Shown one piece after another: positions 24,818-33,659 of a DNA stretch of 36,379 bases. A program made the position numbers and the translations under genes. Under the pieces are notes generated by a model, which searched no databases, had not been told where the DNA came from, and saw nothing but the letters and a program-made list of their open reading frames with translations. The stretch comes from Alphaproteobacteria bacterium. GTDB lineage: Bacteria > Pseudomonadota > Alphaproteobacteria > Puniceispirillales > Puniceispirillaceae. The stretch spans positions 1 through 36,379 of the forward strand of contig JADHLI010000019.1 in the NCBI GenBank assembly GCA_016780775.1. Direction: 5' to 3'. The stretch's first letter is position 1. Every line of letters starts with the position of its first letter.

Positions 24818-25738
24818 TTAGGGTGTCGTGGGCGGGGCTATGACGGGTTTTGCTTTGCGCCTGAGTTTCACTTCACGAAAGGTGATGAAACTGGTTGCGC
24901 TGATGATGAGCGCGCCGCCAATATATAAATTAAAGTCGGGCACATCCGCAAAGATAAAAATGCCAATAGCGGTTGACCAAATAATACGCAAATAATCAAG
25001 CGGCAGGATAAAAGAAACCGCGCCGCGTTGCAGGGCCGCATACATCAGCAAATGACCAGCGGTTCCAAATCCGGCAATACAAAATAGATATAATAATTGC
25101 TGTAAATCTGGCCATTGCCATACATATAGACATAAAATGAAGCCGATAGGGGCACTGCCCACCGCTTGCCAAAAGGTTATCGATAGAACGCTATCGCTTT
25201 GGGTAAGTTTTTTGGCGATGAGTACACATACAGACCATGCAAAAGCAGCATATAAGAGCATCATATGGCCTAGCGAGATCGCAATATCTGGCCGCATCAC
25301 CACAATCGTGCCAGCAAATCCGAATAAAATAGCCGTCCAGCGTCTGATGCCTACCGCCTCTTTTAGAAAAATTATCGATAGGAGCGTGGCAAATATAGGC
25401 ACGGTGAAAAGCAGGGTTGTGGCTTCGGCTAGCGGCACAAGGCTCAGGCCATAAAACACACAGACCATCCCTGAGCCACCAAACAGCCCGCGGGTAATCT
25501 GCAGACCGTATGATGAGGTCTCAAGCGAGCTTTTGCCTTTATATAAGATCGCAGGAAGCAGAATAAACAGCACTAAAAAAGCGCGGAAAAAAACAATCAC
25601 AAAAGGATGTAGCTCGTCGCTAAGAAGCTTCACGCCAGTTTGCATAAAGGTTATTAATATTCCGGCGGTGACCATAAAGATGATAGCCACTATCACTTTT
25701 GGTGTTTTTTGTGATAACAGGCGTTTTGCATTATCCAT
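24818..25738 (-). CDS. EamA/DMT-superfamily transporter
   Basis: About 306 residues from the ATG at 25736-25738, which gives the usual family length and begins just before the first span; in-frame starts up to 25876 would add a polar 46-residue lead. Ten hydrophobic segments in two five-span EamA repeats are visible, with the conserved PLAEATTLLFTVPIFATLLSI in the first repeat and GAVSFILPLDYLRIIWSTAIGIFIFAD in the second. Members export amino acids, metabolites or S-adenosylmethionine-type compounds; the substrate cannot be predicted. It is divergent from the dimethylglycine-dehydrogenase-like gene and converges on the DUF71 gene with 50 bp between. Start choice is uncertain as no good ribosome binding site was seen. 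Confidence 0.8.
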   Translation of the reverse strand: MDNAKRLLSQKTPKVIVAIIFMVTAGILITFMQTGVKLLSDELHPFVIVFFRAFLVLFILLPAILYKGKSSLETSSYGLQITRGLFGGSGMVCVFYGLSLVPLAEATTLLFTVPIFATLLSIIFLKEAVGIRRWTAILFGFAGTIVVMRPDIAISLGHMMLLYAAFAWSVCVLIAKKLTQSDSVLSITFWQAVGSAPIGFILCLYVWQWPDLQQLLYLFCIAGFGTAGHLLMYAALQRGAVSFILPLDYLRIIWSTAIGIFIFADVPDFNLYIGGALIISATSFITFREVKLRRKAKPVIAPPTTP

Positions 25739-25869
25739 AAGCTTGATTAAAGCGCGTTTCCTTGGCTGGCGGCAATTAAAAAACATTTCCCATGATTTTC
25801 GTCCTGTCAATAATGCCCCTCTAATAATGTGTGGTCCATAATAGATGAAGCGTAGATGGCGTTCTATGC

Positions 25870-25932
25870 TTGACAAGCAGATTTGGTATTCTTTTAGTTA
25901 AAGATGAATTGAAAATAAAAATTCAATCTTTA
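25870..25932 (+). promoter_or_regulatory. Promoter plus inverted repeat before the dimethylglycine-dehydrogenase-like gene
   Basis: A perfect -35 TTGACA (25870-25875) is followed after 17 bp by TTTAGT (25893-25898), a 4/6 match to the -10 box, placing the transcript start near 25905. TAAAGAT-GAATT (25899-25910) and AATTC-A-ATCTTTA (25920-25932) form an imperfect inverted repeat across the start site, a likely regulator site or leader hairpin ahead of the ATG at 25952. Confidence 0.45.
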
Positions 25933-25951
25933 TCTGTGGGGGGCAGCAGGC

Positions 25952-28357
25952 ATGAATACGCATTACCGTGTTGTAGTTATTGGCGGCGGGGTTGTCGGCG
26001 CATCTGTCATTTATCATCTGGCAAAATTGGGCTGGAGTGATGTGGTTATGCTCGAACGCTCGGTATTGACAGCCGGATCATCTTGGCATGCGGCTGGCGG
26101 TATTCATGCGCTAAACGCTGACCCAAATATCGCCGGCTTGCAGGCTTATACCATCGATTTGCTACAGGAGATTGAGGCAGAGAGCGGCCAGAATATTGGC
26201 TTGCATATGACCGGCGGGCTAACTATGGCGGGGACGCCTGATAGGTGGGAATGGCTGCAATCTGCTTACCGCGTTTTCCAGTCTATCGGCATTGATGACT
26301 GCCATCTTGTCAGCCCTGAAGAAGCGGCCAAGCTAAACCCCATCATGTCTACTGATGGGCTGCTTGGCGGTATGTGGGCAGACCGTGAAGGCTATTTAGA
26401 TACCACTGGAACGGTGCATGCCTATGCGCAAGCCGCACGCAAACGCGGGGCTGAATATTATGAACATACCAAGGTTGAAGCGCTTGAGCAGACACAAGAT
26501 GGCTGGCGGGTAATCACCGATAAAGGTGTTATTAGCTGCGAGCATGTTGTGAATGCAGCGGGACTTTGGGCAAAACAGGTTGGCCGTATGGCTGGCATTG
26601 AGTTGCCTGTATCGCCTTTAAAACATCACTATCTTATCTCTGATTCTATTCCCGCCTTAGAAGAAATTGATTTTGAAGTGCCAATGACGGTTGATTTGGA
26701 GGGATTTACCTATCTACGCCAAGACCAGAAAGGCGTGCTGCTTGGCATCTATGAGCTAGATTATGAACATTGGGCGATGGATGGTGCGCCGTGGGATTAT
26801 GGGATGGAGCTGTTTCAGGAGCAGACCGACCGCATTGAACATGAGCTAACTATGGGCTTTGAGCGCTATCCAGTTCTTCAGGATGTTGGCGTTAAAACAT
26901 GGGTTAATGGCGCTTTTACCTTTTCACCAGATGGTAATCCGTTGGTAGGGCCGGTGCCAGACAAGCCCGGCTATTGGTGTGCATGTGCGGTGATGGCAGG
27001 CTTTCTGCAAGGGGGCGGTGTTGGCAAATCACTGGCAGAATGGATGATAGATGGTGAGGCTGAGGCAGATGTCTATGGAATGGATGTCGCCCGTTATGGC
27101 GATTTTGCTGAAAATAAGGAATATATCCGCCAGACAACCGGCCAGTTTTATTCGCGCCGATTTGTGATGACCTATCCAAATGAGCAGCTACCTTCTGGCA
27201 GACCTTTGAAAATGGCCCCCGCACATGATGCGATGCGCATGGCTGGATGCCAATGGGGGCAAAGCTGGGATTTAGAAGTGCCGCTCTATTTCGCGCCGGA
27301 AGGGTTCAGCGAAATCCCCTCTCTGAAACGTTCTAATGCCTTTGATATTGTTGGTGCAGAATGTCGTTCGGTGCGGGCTGGGGTAGGCTTGCTGGATATT
27401 ACTGGGTTCTCTCGTTTTGAAGTTACTGGCCCGAATGCAGAGGCATGGCTAAATTCTATTATGGCTTCAAAATTGCCAAAGCCCGGACGTGCCGCACTTG
27501 CCCCGATGCTAAGCCCAGAAGGCCGAATGAAGGGCGATTTGAGCCTCTTCAATTGGGGGGATGGCAGCTGGTGGATTATGGGTTCTTATTATTTGCGTGC
27601 ATGGCATATGCGCTGGTTCAATGATTATCTAACCGATGGCGTTGTGGTGAGAGACCTAGGCGAGGAATGGGCAGGGTTTTCCCTATCTGGGCCAAAATCA
27701 AAAGAGGTTATTGCGCGTTTGAACAGGGATGTAGCAGATACGCTTCCTTTCATGGGATGCGGAAATTTTGACATTGGTTTGTTGCGCACAAAAATTGGCA
27801 GATTATCTGTCACTGGCGAAATGGGCTATGAGATCCATTGCCGGATGGGGGATCATATTGCCTTGCGCCGCCTATTGCTGGAAGCAGGCGCAAAGTGCAA
27901 TATTTGTGAGTTTGGCTTTAATGCGCTTTTATCCCTGCGCTTGGAGAAGAGCTTCGGCATCTGGTCAGCTGAATTTACCCAAGGCTATACCCCCGGTGCA
28001 ACGGGCATGGATAAATGGATAGCTTGGGATAAGGCTGATTTTGTTGGCCGTGCGGCTGCGATAGCTGAACGTGACGGCAATGGTGCGCCGCAAAGGTTGG
28101 TAACCCTGGAAGTGGCGGCAGGCGATGCGGATGCCTCTGGCTTTGAGCCGGTCTGGTCAAAGGATAAGCTGGTTGGGTTTGTAACCTCTGGCGGCTATGG
28201 CCATACGCTAGGCACCTCCCTTGCGATGGCGATGGTAAATAGTGATTTAACAGGTGTGGGCACAGAGTTAGATTTGCATGTTGTGGGCGTTAAACGTTCA
28301 GCAAAGGTGATTGCACCCTCGCCCTATGACCCCAAAGGGCTGGTGATGCGTGCTTAA
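25952..28357 (+). CDS. Dimethylglycine/sarcosine dehydrogenase-like flavoprotein with GcvT domain
   Basis: An 801-residue enzyme with the full layout of the dimethylglycine dehydrogenase family. Residues 6-360 are the DAO-type FAD domain, with the loop GGGVVGASVIYHLAK. H46, in GSSWHAAGG, lies at the position that covalently binds FAD in the rat enzyme. Residues about 365-420 are the FAO_M linker, and about 425-795 the GcvT-like tetrahydrofolate domain with LDITGFSRFEVTGPNAE and the FGFNALLSLRLEKSFGIW segment. Such enzymes oxidise N-methyl groups of dimethylglycine, sarcosine or similar amines and transfer the one-carbon unit to folate. No signal peptide, hence cytoplasmic. It is followed after 40 bp by another flavoprotein of the DAO family; the two probably act in sequence. 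Confidence 0.85.
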   Translation: MNTHYRVVVIGGGVVGASVIYHLAKLGWSDVVMLERSVLTAGSSWHAAGGIHALNADPNIAGLQAYTIDLLQEIEAESGQNIGLHMTGGLTMAGTPDRWEWLQSAYRVFQSIGIDDCHLVSPEEAAKLNPIMSTDGLLGGMWADREGYLDTTGTVHAYAQAARKRGAEYYEHTKVEALEQTQDGWRVITDKGVISCEHVVNAAGLWAKQVGRMAGIELPVSPLKHHYLISDSIPALEEIDFEVPMTVDLEGFTYLRQDQKGVLLGIYELDYEHWAMDGAPWDYGMELFQEQTDRIEHELTMGFERYPVLQDVGVKTWVNGAFTFSPDGNPLVGPVPDKPGYWCACAVMAGFLQGGGVGKSLAEWMIDGEAEADVYGMDVARYGDFAENKEYIRQTTGQFYSRRFVMTYPNEQLPSGRPLKMAPAHDAMRMAGCQWGQSWDLEVPLYFAPEGFSEIPSLKRSNAFDIVGAECRSVRAGVGLLDITGFSRFEVTGPNAEAWLNSIMASKLPKPGRAALAPMLSPEGRMKGDLSLFNWGDGSWWIMGSYYLRAWHMRWFNDYLTDGVVVRDLGEEWAGFSLSGPKSKEVIARLNRDVADTLPFMGCGNFDIGLLRTKIGRLSVTGEMGYEIHCRMGDHIALRRLLLEAGAKCNICEFGFNALLSLRLEKSFGIWSAEFTQGYTPGATGMDKWIAWDKADFVGRAAAIAERDGNGAPQRLVTLEVAAGDADASGFEPVWSKDKLVGFVTSGGYGHTLGTSLAMAMVNSDLTGVGTELDLHVVGVKRSAKVIAPSPYDPKGLVMRA

Positions 28358-28397
28358 AAAGATTAGGCGTTAAGGGCAAAGGTAAAAGGAAGCTGCA

Positions 28398-29705
28398 ATG
28401 GAAAAGGCTGTAGATGTCATAATAATAGGGACAGGCGTCATTGGCGCTGCCACCGCTTTTGAGCTTTCCAAAAAAGGCTATAAGACCTTGTCTGTAGATC
28501 GTAATCGCCAGATAGGGCATGGCTCTACCGCAGGCTCCTGTGCCATTATTCGCATGCATTACTCTACCTATGATGGGACCGCCTTTGCGTGGGAGGGGTA
28601 TCATTATTGGCGCGATTGGGCAGATTATCTAGGGCTAGATAAAAGCCATGATTTAGCCAAGTTTAAACAATGTGGGTGTTTGGTTATGAAAACACCTGAA
28701 AACGATTTTATGCAAAAGCATATTGAGAATAGCCATGCATTAGATATTCCTATCGAAGAATGGGATGCAAAGCAGATTTCGGCCCGCTTGCCACTTTATA
28801 ATCTGGACAGCTTCTCGCCGCCTAAACGCATGCATGAAGAAGGCTTTGCTGAGCCAAATGGTGGCCATATTGATGGCGGGGTTTTCTGGCCGCTTGCTGG
28901 CTATGTTACAGACCCCGCCCTTTCTGCACAAAATCTTGCAGCAGCGGCAAAGAAGCATGGTGCGCAATTTAAATTAGGCGTTGAGGTTGCAGGGATATTG
29001 CAACAGGCCGGCAAGGTTACAGGGGTTAAGCTTAAGGATGGAAGCGCGGTTCATGCCCCGATTGTTGTGAATGTAGCAGGCCCCGGATCAGCCCATATAA
29101 ACCATCTGGCTGGCGTGATTGACGAAATGACAATTACTACCCGTCCATTGCGTCAAGAAGTGGTGCATGTGCCGGCCCCAAAGGGATTTGATTTTGAAAC
29201 AGATGGCGTGATTGTCTCTGATAGCGATATTGCCCTTTATTGTCGACCCGAGCATGGCAACCATATTCTTATTGGCAGTGAAGACCCTGCATGTGACCCT
29301 CATCAATGGACTGGAAATGATACAGATTATGATGGGGATTTCTCCGAACAATGGACAACCCAAGCGATGCGCTATGCTCAGCGTGTACCAAGCCTTGGTA
29401 TTCCTTCAAAAATGCGAGGGGTTGTCGACCTTTATGATGCGTCAACAGACTGGATACCTATTTATGATAAGACCAGTATTAGCGGCTATTACATGGCCTG
29501 TGGTACCAGCGGCAACCAATATAAAAATGCGCCTATTGCTGGCAAAATGATGGCCGAATTAATTGATTATTGTGAAGGCGGAAGGGATCATGATGTAACC
29601 CCTCTAGCCTTTAGGTTGCCCTATATTAACCGTGAAATAGATGTTGGCTTCTATTCTCGGCAGCGCAAAGTGAATACAGAATCCAGTTTTTCCGTATTGG
29701 GCTGA
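28398..29705 (+). CDS. FAD-dependent oxidoreductase, DAO/sarcosine-oxidase-beta type
   Basis: A 435-residue flavoprotein. The FAD loop is IIIGTGVIGAATAFELSKKG (G11, G13, G16), followed by GHGSTAGSCAIIRMHYS, and near the C-terminus the ACGTSGNQYKNAPIAGKMMAEL segment that closes the FAD site in sarcosine-oxidase-type enzymes. The family oxidises secondary or tertiary amino acids to imines. The ATG has AAAGGAAG 6 bases upstream and the gene lies 40 bp after the dimethylglycine-dehydrogenase-like gene, so one transcript is likely and a related methylated amine or imino acid is the probable substrate. No SoxADG subunits are present, so it is not a classical heterotetrameric sarcosine oxidase. Confidence 0.8.
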   Translation: MEKAVDVIIIGTGVIGAATAFELSKKGYKTLSVDRNRQIGHGSTAGSCAIIRMHYSTYDGTAFAWEGYHYWRDWADYLGLDKSHDLAKFKQCGCLVMKTPENDFMQKHIENSHALDIPIEEWDAKQISARLPLYNLDSFSPPKRMHEEGFAEPNGGHIDGGVFWPLAGYVTDPALSAQNLAAAAKKHGAQFKLGVEVAGILQQAGKVTGVKLKDGSAVHAPIVVNVAGPGSAHINHLAGVIDEMTITTRPLRQEVVHVPAPKGFDFETDGVIVSDSDIALYCRPEHGNHILIGSEDPACDPHQWTGNDTDYDGDFSEQWTTQAMRYAQRVPSLGIPSKMRGVVDLYDASTDWIPIYDKTSISGYYMACGTSGNQYKNAPIAGKMMAELIDYCEGGRDHDVTPLAFRLPYINREIDVGFYSRQRKVNTESSFSVLG

Positions 29706-29734
29706 TTAGGGGCTAATTATGAACTGGTTTTGGA

Positions 29735-31372
29735 CTAGCTAGCGATAGCTTTAGCCTGTTTGCGTAGCTCTGTTTTCAGGATTTTTCCAGTCGTGGTTTT
29801 CGGTAATTCGGTGAAGATAATTTTCTTAGGCCGCATAAATCCAGCAAGACGTGCGCGGCAATGCTCGATTAAACTCTCCTCTGTGACGCTTGCCCCCTCA
29901 GCTAGTTCGATAAAGGCACAAGGCACTTCGCCCCATTTATCATCTGGCATTGCAACCACTGCTGCCAAGGCCACGCTCTGATGTGTATAAAGCGCTTTTT
30001 CCACTTCAATAGAGCTGATATTCTCGCCACCTGAAATAATGATATCTTTGGCTCTGTCCCGGATTTCGATATAGCCATCTGGATGCATCACAGCGATATC
30101 ACCAGACCAAAACCAGCCATCCCGAAAGGCCTCGTTGCTAGCCTCTTCTTGCTTAAAATACCCCTTCATTACAATATTGCCGCGAAAAACAATTTCACCT
30201 TGCGTCTCGCCATCTAGGGGTACGGGCTGGCAAGTGTTAGGGTTCAGAACAAGCACATCTTCTTGCATCTCATAGGCAACCCCTTGCCGCGCCTTTAGAC
30301 GCGCTTGCTCTTCGGCTGGCAAGGCGTTCCATTCGGGTTGCCATGCACAAACCACGGCTGGCCCATAAACTTCTGTCAGGCCATAGACATGGGTGATGGT
30401 AATATCTAAGGCTTCAATTTTAGCAATAACCGAAGCTGGCGGCGGTGCCGCAGCTGTCATCATTTGAATGGCTTGCGAAAAGTCGCGCCGTTCGGCTTTT
30501 GGGGCGCTGGCAATCATCGACATAATAATGGGCGCACCGCAAAGATGGGTAACGCTGTGATTTGCAAAAGCGGTAAAAATGGCATCAGCACGCGGGCTAC
30601 GCAAAAACACATTTGTGCCGCCTAGCAACGTAACTGTCCATGGAAAACACCAGCCATTACAATGGAATAATGGTAATGTCCATAAATAAACAGGGTGATG
30701 CGGCATTGTCCAAGTAACCACATTATTAACCGCATTTGTGTAAGCGCCGCGATGGGAATAGACAACCCCTTTTGGCTTGCCTGTCGTGCCAGAAGTATAG
30801 TTTAGTGCGAGGGCATCCCATTCATCATCTGGCAAGCTATAGGCAAATTCTGCATCCCCCTCTGCCAGTAAATCATCATAGCTTATTTCTGTTTTGGCAT
30901 CTGCATCTGGCCCCTCTTTATCGCAGATATCAATAATAGGAATATCTAGGCCAGATAGGGCAACCGCCTGTTCGGCAATTTTGCGAAACTCTGTATCTAC
31001 CAGAAAGATTTTAGCCTCACCATGGCTAAGGATATAGCCAAGTGTTTCTGCATCTAGACGTGTATTATTGGCATTTAGCACTGCCCCTAGCATGGGTACG
31101 GCAAAGGCACATTCAAAGGCTTCTGGAATATTTGGCGCAAGCAATGCCACTACATCCCCTTTGCGAATACCGCGCCTTTGCAGGGCCGAGGCAAGCTGAC
31201 GGCAACGCCGGCCAACCTCTGACCAGTTGCGCCGAATATTCCCATGTATTTGTGCTAGCCTGTTGCCATATACACGCTCGGTTCTCTTGAGCATAGATAA
31301 AGGGGAAAGGGGGGTGAAATTAGCCTGCCGCTTTTCTAGCTCTGCGCCCTCAAAAACAGATGTTGCTTGCAT
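29735..31372 (-). CDS. AMP-forming acyl-CoA synthetase
   Basis: A 545-residue member of the ANL superfamily. The phosphate loop YTSGTTGKPKG is at 192-202, followed by the GLTEVYGPAVV motif, the hinge region DRAKDIIISGGENISSIEVEKAL and the catalytic lysine K530 in PKTTTGKILK. The opening LSPLSMLKRTERVYGNRLAQIHG and the NANNTRLDAETLGYILSHGEAK segment are typical of the medium-chain/short-chain acyl-activating group that also includes methylmercaptopropionate-CoA ligase DmdB. It makes an acyl-AMP and then an acyl-CoA in the cytoplasm. The chain length or substrate cannot be told from motifs. It is divergent from the epimerase gene and convergent with the DAO-type flavoprotein. Confidence 0.85.
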   Translation of the reverse strand: MQATSVFEGAELEKRQANFTPLSPLSMLKRTERVYGNRLAQIHGNIRRNWSEVGRRCRQLASALQRRGIRKGDVVALLAPNIPEAFECAFAVPMLGAVLNANNTRLDAETLGYILSHGEAKIFLVDTEFRKIAEQAVALSGLDIPIIDICDKEGPDADAKTEISYDDLLAEGDAEFAYSLPDDEWDALALNYTSGTTGKPKGVVYSHRGAYTNAVNNVVTWTMPHHPVYLWTLPLFHCNGWCFPWTVTLLGGTNVFLRSPRADAIFTAFANHSVTHLCGAPIIMSMIASAPKAERRDFSQAIQMMTAAAPPPASVIAKIEALDITITHVYGLTEVYGPAVVCAWQPEWNALPAEEQARLKARQGVAYEMQEDVLVLNPNTCQPVPLDGETQGEIVFRGNIVMKGYFKQEEASNEAFRDGWFWSGDIAVMHPDGYIEIRDRAKDIIISGGENISSIEVEKALYTHQSVALAAVVAMPDDKWGEVPCAFIELAEGASVTEESLIEHCRARLAGFMRPKKIIFTELPKTTTGKILKTELRKQAKAIAS

Positions 31373-31472
31373 GTGACTTGCCTTAATAATCTGTGTGCCG
31401 ATACATTGCTCTTATGACTATATCGGCTTACCATCATTTTGGACAGTTAAACTCTAATAGAATAGATCAGGC

Positions 31473-32465
31473 ATGGACGGGCATATGGATAATAATCTTG
31501 TAGATAAGTTTCTGGTAGATAAAAGCAGATTTGATGGCACAGTGATGGTAACTGGGGCAGGGGGATGTATTGGGGCGTGGGTTGTCGCTATCTTGCAGCG
31601 TTCTGGCATTTCTGTTCTAGCGCTTGATCTATCCGAAGACCGGAGGCGTGTTGCCCTGCTTTTAGGAGAGGATGAGGCAGCTAGAGTGAACTGGCAGGCT
31701 AGTGATATCACTGATTTTACGACCCTGCGCCATCTTGCAGAAACCCATAATGCCAGCGCGATTATACATCTGGCCGGGTTGCAAGTTCCCTTTTGTGCAG
31801 CCAATCCAGCGCTGGGGGCACGGGTTAATGTTGAGGGGACAATCAATATCCTGCAAGTGGCGCGTGAGTTAGGTATCAAACGAAACGCTTATGCTTCGTC
31901 TATTGCGTCGCTGGCATTGCCGCCCGGCGGGCCTTACAAAGAAACACTTTATGGCGCCTACAAGCTGGCCAATGAGCATAGCGCTTTTGTCTATTGGTCA
32001 GATTGGCAGGTGCCCTCTATCGGGCTTCGGCCAAATGTTGTTTATGGCGTTGCCCGCGATCAGGGGATGAGCTCTAAAAACACCACGGCTATCCATGCGG
32101 CGGTTGCAGGAAGCCGCTTTGAAATCCCCTATACAGGGGATTATAGCTGGCTCTATGCAGGGGAAGCGGCGGCGGCCTTTATTGCTGCGGCCAGTTTTGA
32201 GGCAGAAGGCGCCCCTGTCTTTGATCTGAATGGCAGATGCGAGACATTAGAAGATGGGCTCGCTATTGTAAAAGAACTCGCACCTGATGCAGAGGTGTCT
32301 TGCTCTGGGCCTGAATTTCCGTTTCCAGCTGATTTGGATGAAAGCGCGCTTCGCGCCTTTGTGCCGGAATATCACTCTATTTCCGTGACCGAGGGGGTGC
32401 GGGACACCTTCAACGGGTTTGCCGCCCTGAAAGCAGAAGGCAGACTGCCATCCTTGCCAGAATAG
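31473..32465 (+). CDS. NAD-dependent epimerase/dehydratase (extended SDR)
   Basis: A 330-residue extended-SDR enzyme. The NAD loop TGAGGCIGAW lies at 27-36 and D52 at the end of strand 2 indicates NAD rather than NADP. The active-site residues are S142/S143 and Y160-GAY-K164. HLAG (99-102) and LRPNVVYG are family-typical. The first 20 residues precede the Rossmann fold and contain a second ATG at 31485, so the start is uncertain. Such enzymes epimerise or oxidise sugar nucleotides or sugar acids; uronate-dehydrogenase-like members share this outline. The nearby SMP-30-type lactonase fits a sugar acid pathway, but the two are not in an operon. Confidence 0.75.
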   Translation: MDGHMDNNLVDKFLVDKSRFDGTVMVTGAGGCIGAWVVAILQRSGISVLALDLSEDRRRVALLLGEDEAARVNWQASDITDFTTLRHLAETHNASAIIHLAGLQVPFCAANPALGARVNVEGTINILQVARELGIKRNAYASSIASLALPPGGPYKETLYGAYKLANEHSAFVYWSDWQVPSIGLRPNVVYGVARDQGMSSKNTTAIHAAVAGSRFEIPYTGDYSWLYAGEAAAAFIAAASFEAEGAPVFDLNGRCETLEDGLAIVKELAPDAEVSCSGPEFPFPADLDESALRAFVPEYHSISVTEGVRDTFNGFAALKAEGRLPSLPE

Positions 32466-32503
32466 CTCCGAAATTTTGGGGCTATATTGGCGCATTTAGG
32501 CAT

Positions 32504-32534
32504 GGGGAAAAGATTCTTCAAAATCTTTTTCCCC
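32504..32534 (+). terminator. Long stem-loop after the epimerase gene
   Basis: GGGGAAAAGATT (32504-32515) pairs with AATCTTTTTCCCC (32522-32534) with a single bulged base and a six-base loop. It lies 40 bases past the epimerase stop and about 70 before the next small gene. There is no T-run after the stem, but the stem is long and stable, so partial termination or transcript-end protection is likely. Confidence 0.5.
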
Positions 32535-32602
32535 TTCCTGATAATTGGCATGGAATTTGGATCGGAAAGCCTATCTATTAACCTGCCGAGGCTCGATGCA
32601 TC

Positions 32603-32767
32603 ATGAACGCCAAAGAACAAAAAGAAATTCTAGAAATCTGGCAGGTGTTGGGTCTTTCCTTGATGTATATCACGGGCGACAAGCAAGAATTCTTTAAAAC
32701 CGTTAAAGAAGAGCTTGGCTATCAATGGGATGGCGAAGGCTGGCGCAAAGTTATGCAACTGCATTAG
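32603..32767 (+). CDS. Small hypothetical protein, 54 residues
   Basis: ATG at 32603 opens a 54-codon frame ending TAG at 32765-32767. GAGG lies about 12 bases upstream. The product is charged and predicted to be largely helical: MNAKEQKEILEIWQVLGLS, a short hydrophobic patch (LGLSLMYI), then DKQEFFKTVKEELGYQWDGEGWRK with three tryptophans in all. The amino-acid pattern looks like a folded soluble protein rather than noise. It sits between the epimerase (same strand) and the convergent FKBP-rhodanese gene. No family is recognised. Confidence 0.5.
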   Translation: MNAKEQKEILEIWQVLGLSLMYITGDKQEFFKTVKEELGYQWDGEGWRKVMQLH

Positions 32768-32796
32768 CCGTGCTGGCTAGCGAATGCGGCCTGCTC

Positions 32797-32826
32797 TTTA
32801 GGCGCTTTAGGCTTTAGGCTTTAGGG
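32797..32826. repeat. Short heptamer repeat TTTAGGC
   Basis: TTTAGGC occurs at 32797-32803, 32806-32812 and 32813-32819, with TTTAGGG at 32820-32826. It runs into the stop codon of the minus-strand FKBP-rhodanese gene (stop at 32821-32823). Probably replication slippage; similarity to a plant telomere unit is coincidental. Confidence 0.6.
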
Positions 32827-33588
32827 TGTATAATCTACCAAAGGCATACCTGCTTCCCTCCAGCCATAAATCCCGTCTTTTAAATAAGATACTTTCTCAA
32901 AGCCAAGCTGCTGTACCAGCGCATTGCCGAGATAGGATGCCGCCTCACCATCTTCATCATAAAGGGTGAAGGGTGTGTTCAGCGATTTAATGAGGTCAGC
33001 AAATTTACGCTGAAAATCGGGATGCAACTGGCCTGAGCTGTCAAAGCCAGTGATCATCACAGCCCCTTCGATAACCCCAGAGCTGGCTCTGGCATCGGCA
33101 CTACGGATATCAATAAAAATCTGGTCTTCTGCAATGGCACGCGCCAGCATATTTGCATCTAACTCGCTTAGTTTTGGCGGCCATCTTATGGCGATCAGAT
33201 AGATGTCAAAAGTGAGAGTTGCGTTTGGCGGAATGACATTTCCAGCCCCGCGCAGCCCATAGCCCAATTCTGGTGGGACAATCAATTGCCGGCGTTCCCC
33301 AACTTCCATTCCCTCAATACCGATATCCCACCCCTCAATGACTTCGCCAGCGCCAAGAATAAAGTTAAATGGCGTGTCTCGTGCGAGTGAATCATCGAAT
33401 ATTTTTCCATCGCTAAGGCGCCCTTGATAATGGACCTTTGCATACATACCCTTTTCAACAGCAATACCATAACCCGGGCTAAGAATTTCAATTTCTAGTT
33501 CTGCTGCCAAGCTGGGTGTAGATAGACAAAACAGAACGCCTATACTCCAGATAAGAGAAAGGACGCTTCGGCGGCTGAGGGCAAGCAT
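32821..33588 (-). CDS. Exported FKBP peptidyl-prolyl isomerase fused to a cysteine-less rhodanese domain
   Basis: A 255-residue protein with three parts. Residues 1-29 are a signal peptide (ending PSLAA). Residues about 35-135 are an FKBP domain with all signature segments: VHYQGRLSDGKIFDDS, GWDIGIEGMEVGERRQLIVPPELGYG and IPPNATLTFDIYLI. Residues about 140-252 have the rhodanese fold: IFIDIRSADARASSGVIEGAVMI and the terminal LKDGIYGWREAGMPL. The rhodanese active-site loop, normally Cys-led, reads LYDEDGEAA (209-217) with aspartate at position 211, so sulfur transfer is not expected. The FKBP part should speed proline isomerisation in the periplasm; the second domain may be a binding module. 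It stands alone between convergent and co-oriented genes. Confidence 0.85.
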   Translation of the reverse strand: MLALSRRSVLSLIWSIGVLFCLSTPSLAAELEIEILSPGYGIAVEKGMYAKVHYQGRLSDGKIFDDSLARDTPFNFILGAGEVIEGWDIGIEGMEVGERRQLIVPPELGYGLRGAGNVIPPNATLTFDIYLIAIRWPPKLSELDANMLARAIAEDQIFIDIRSADARASSGVIEGAVMITGFDSSGQLHPDFQRKFADLIKSLNTPFTLYDEDGEAASYLGNALVQQLGFEKVSYLKDGIYGWREAGMPLVDYTP

Positions 33589-33659
33589 AGGTTTATCCTT
33601 ATTTGTAGCGCCCTTATCTTAGCGAAGGGACAGCAGAGAAAAAAAACGATTTTTATATT

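Noticed and set aside
32797-32826. Telomere-like TTTAGGG repeats
   Set aside because: Only three TTTAGGC units and a single TTTAGGG occur, on a bacterial chromosome next to a stop codon; best explained by slippage.
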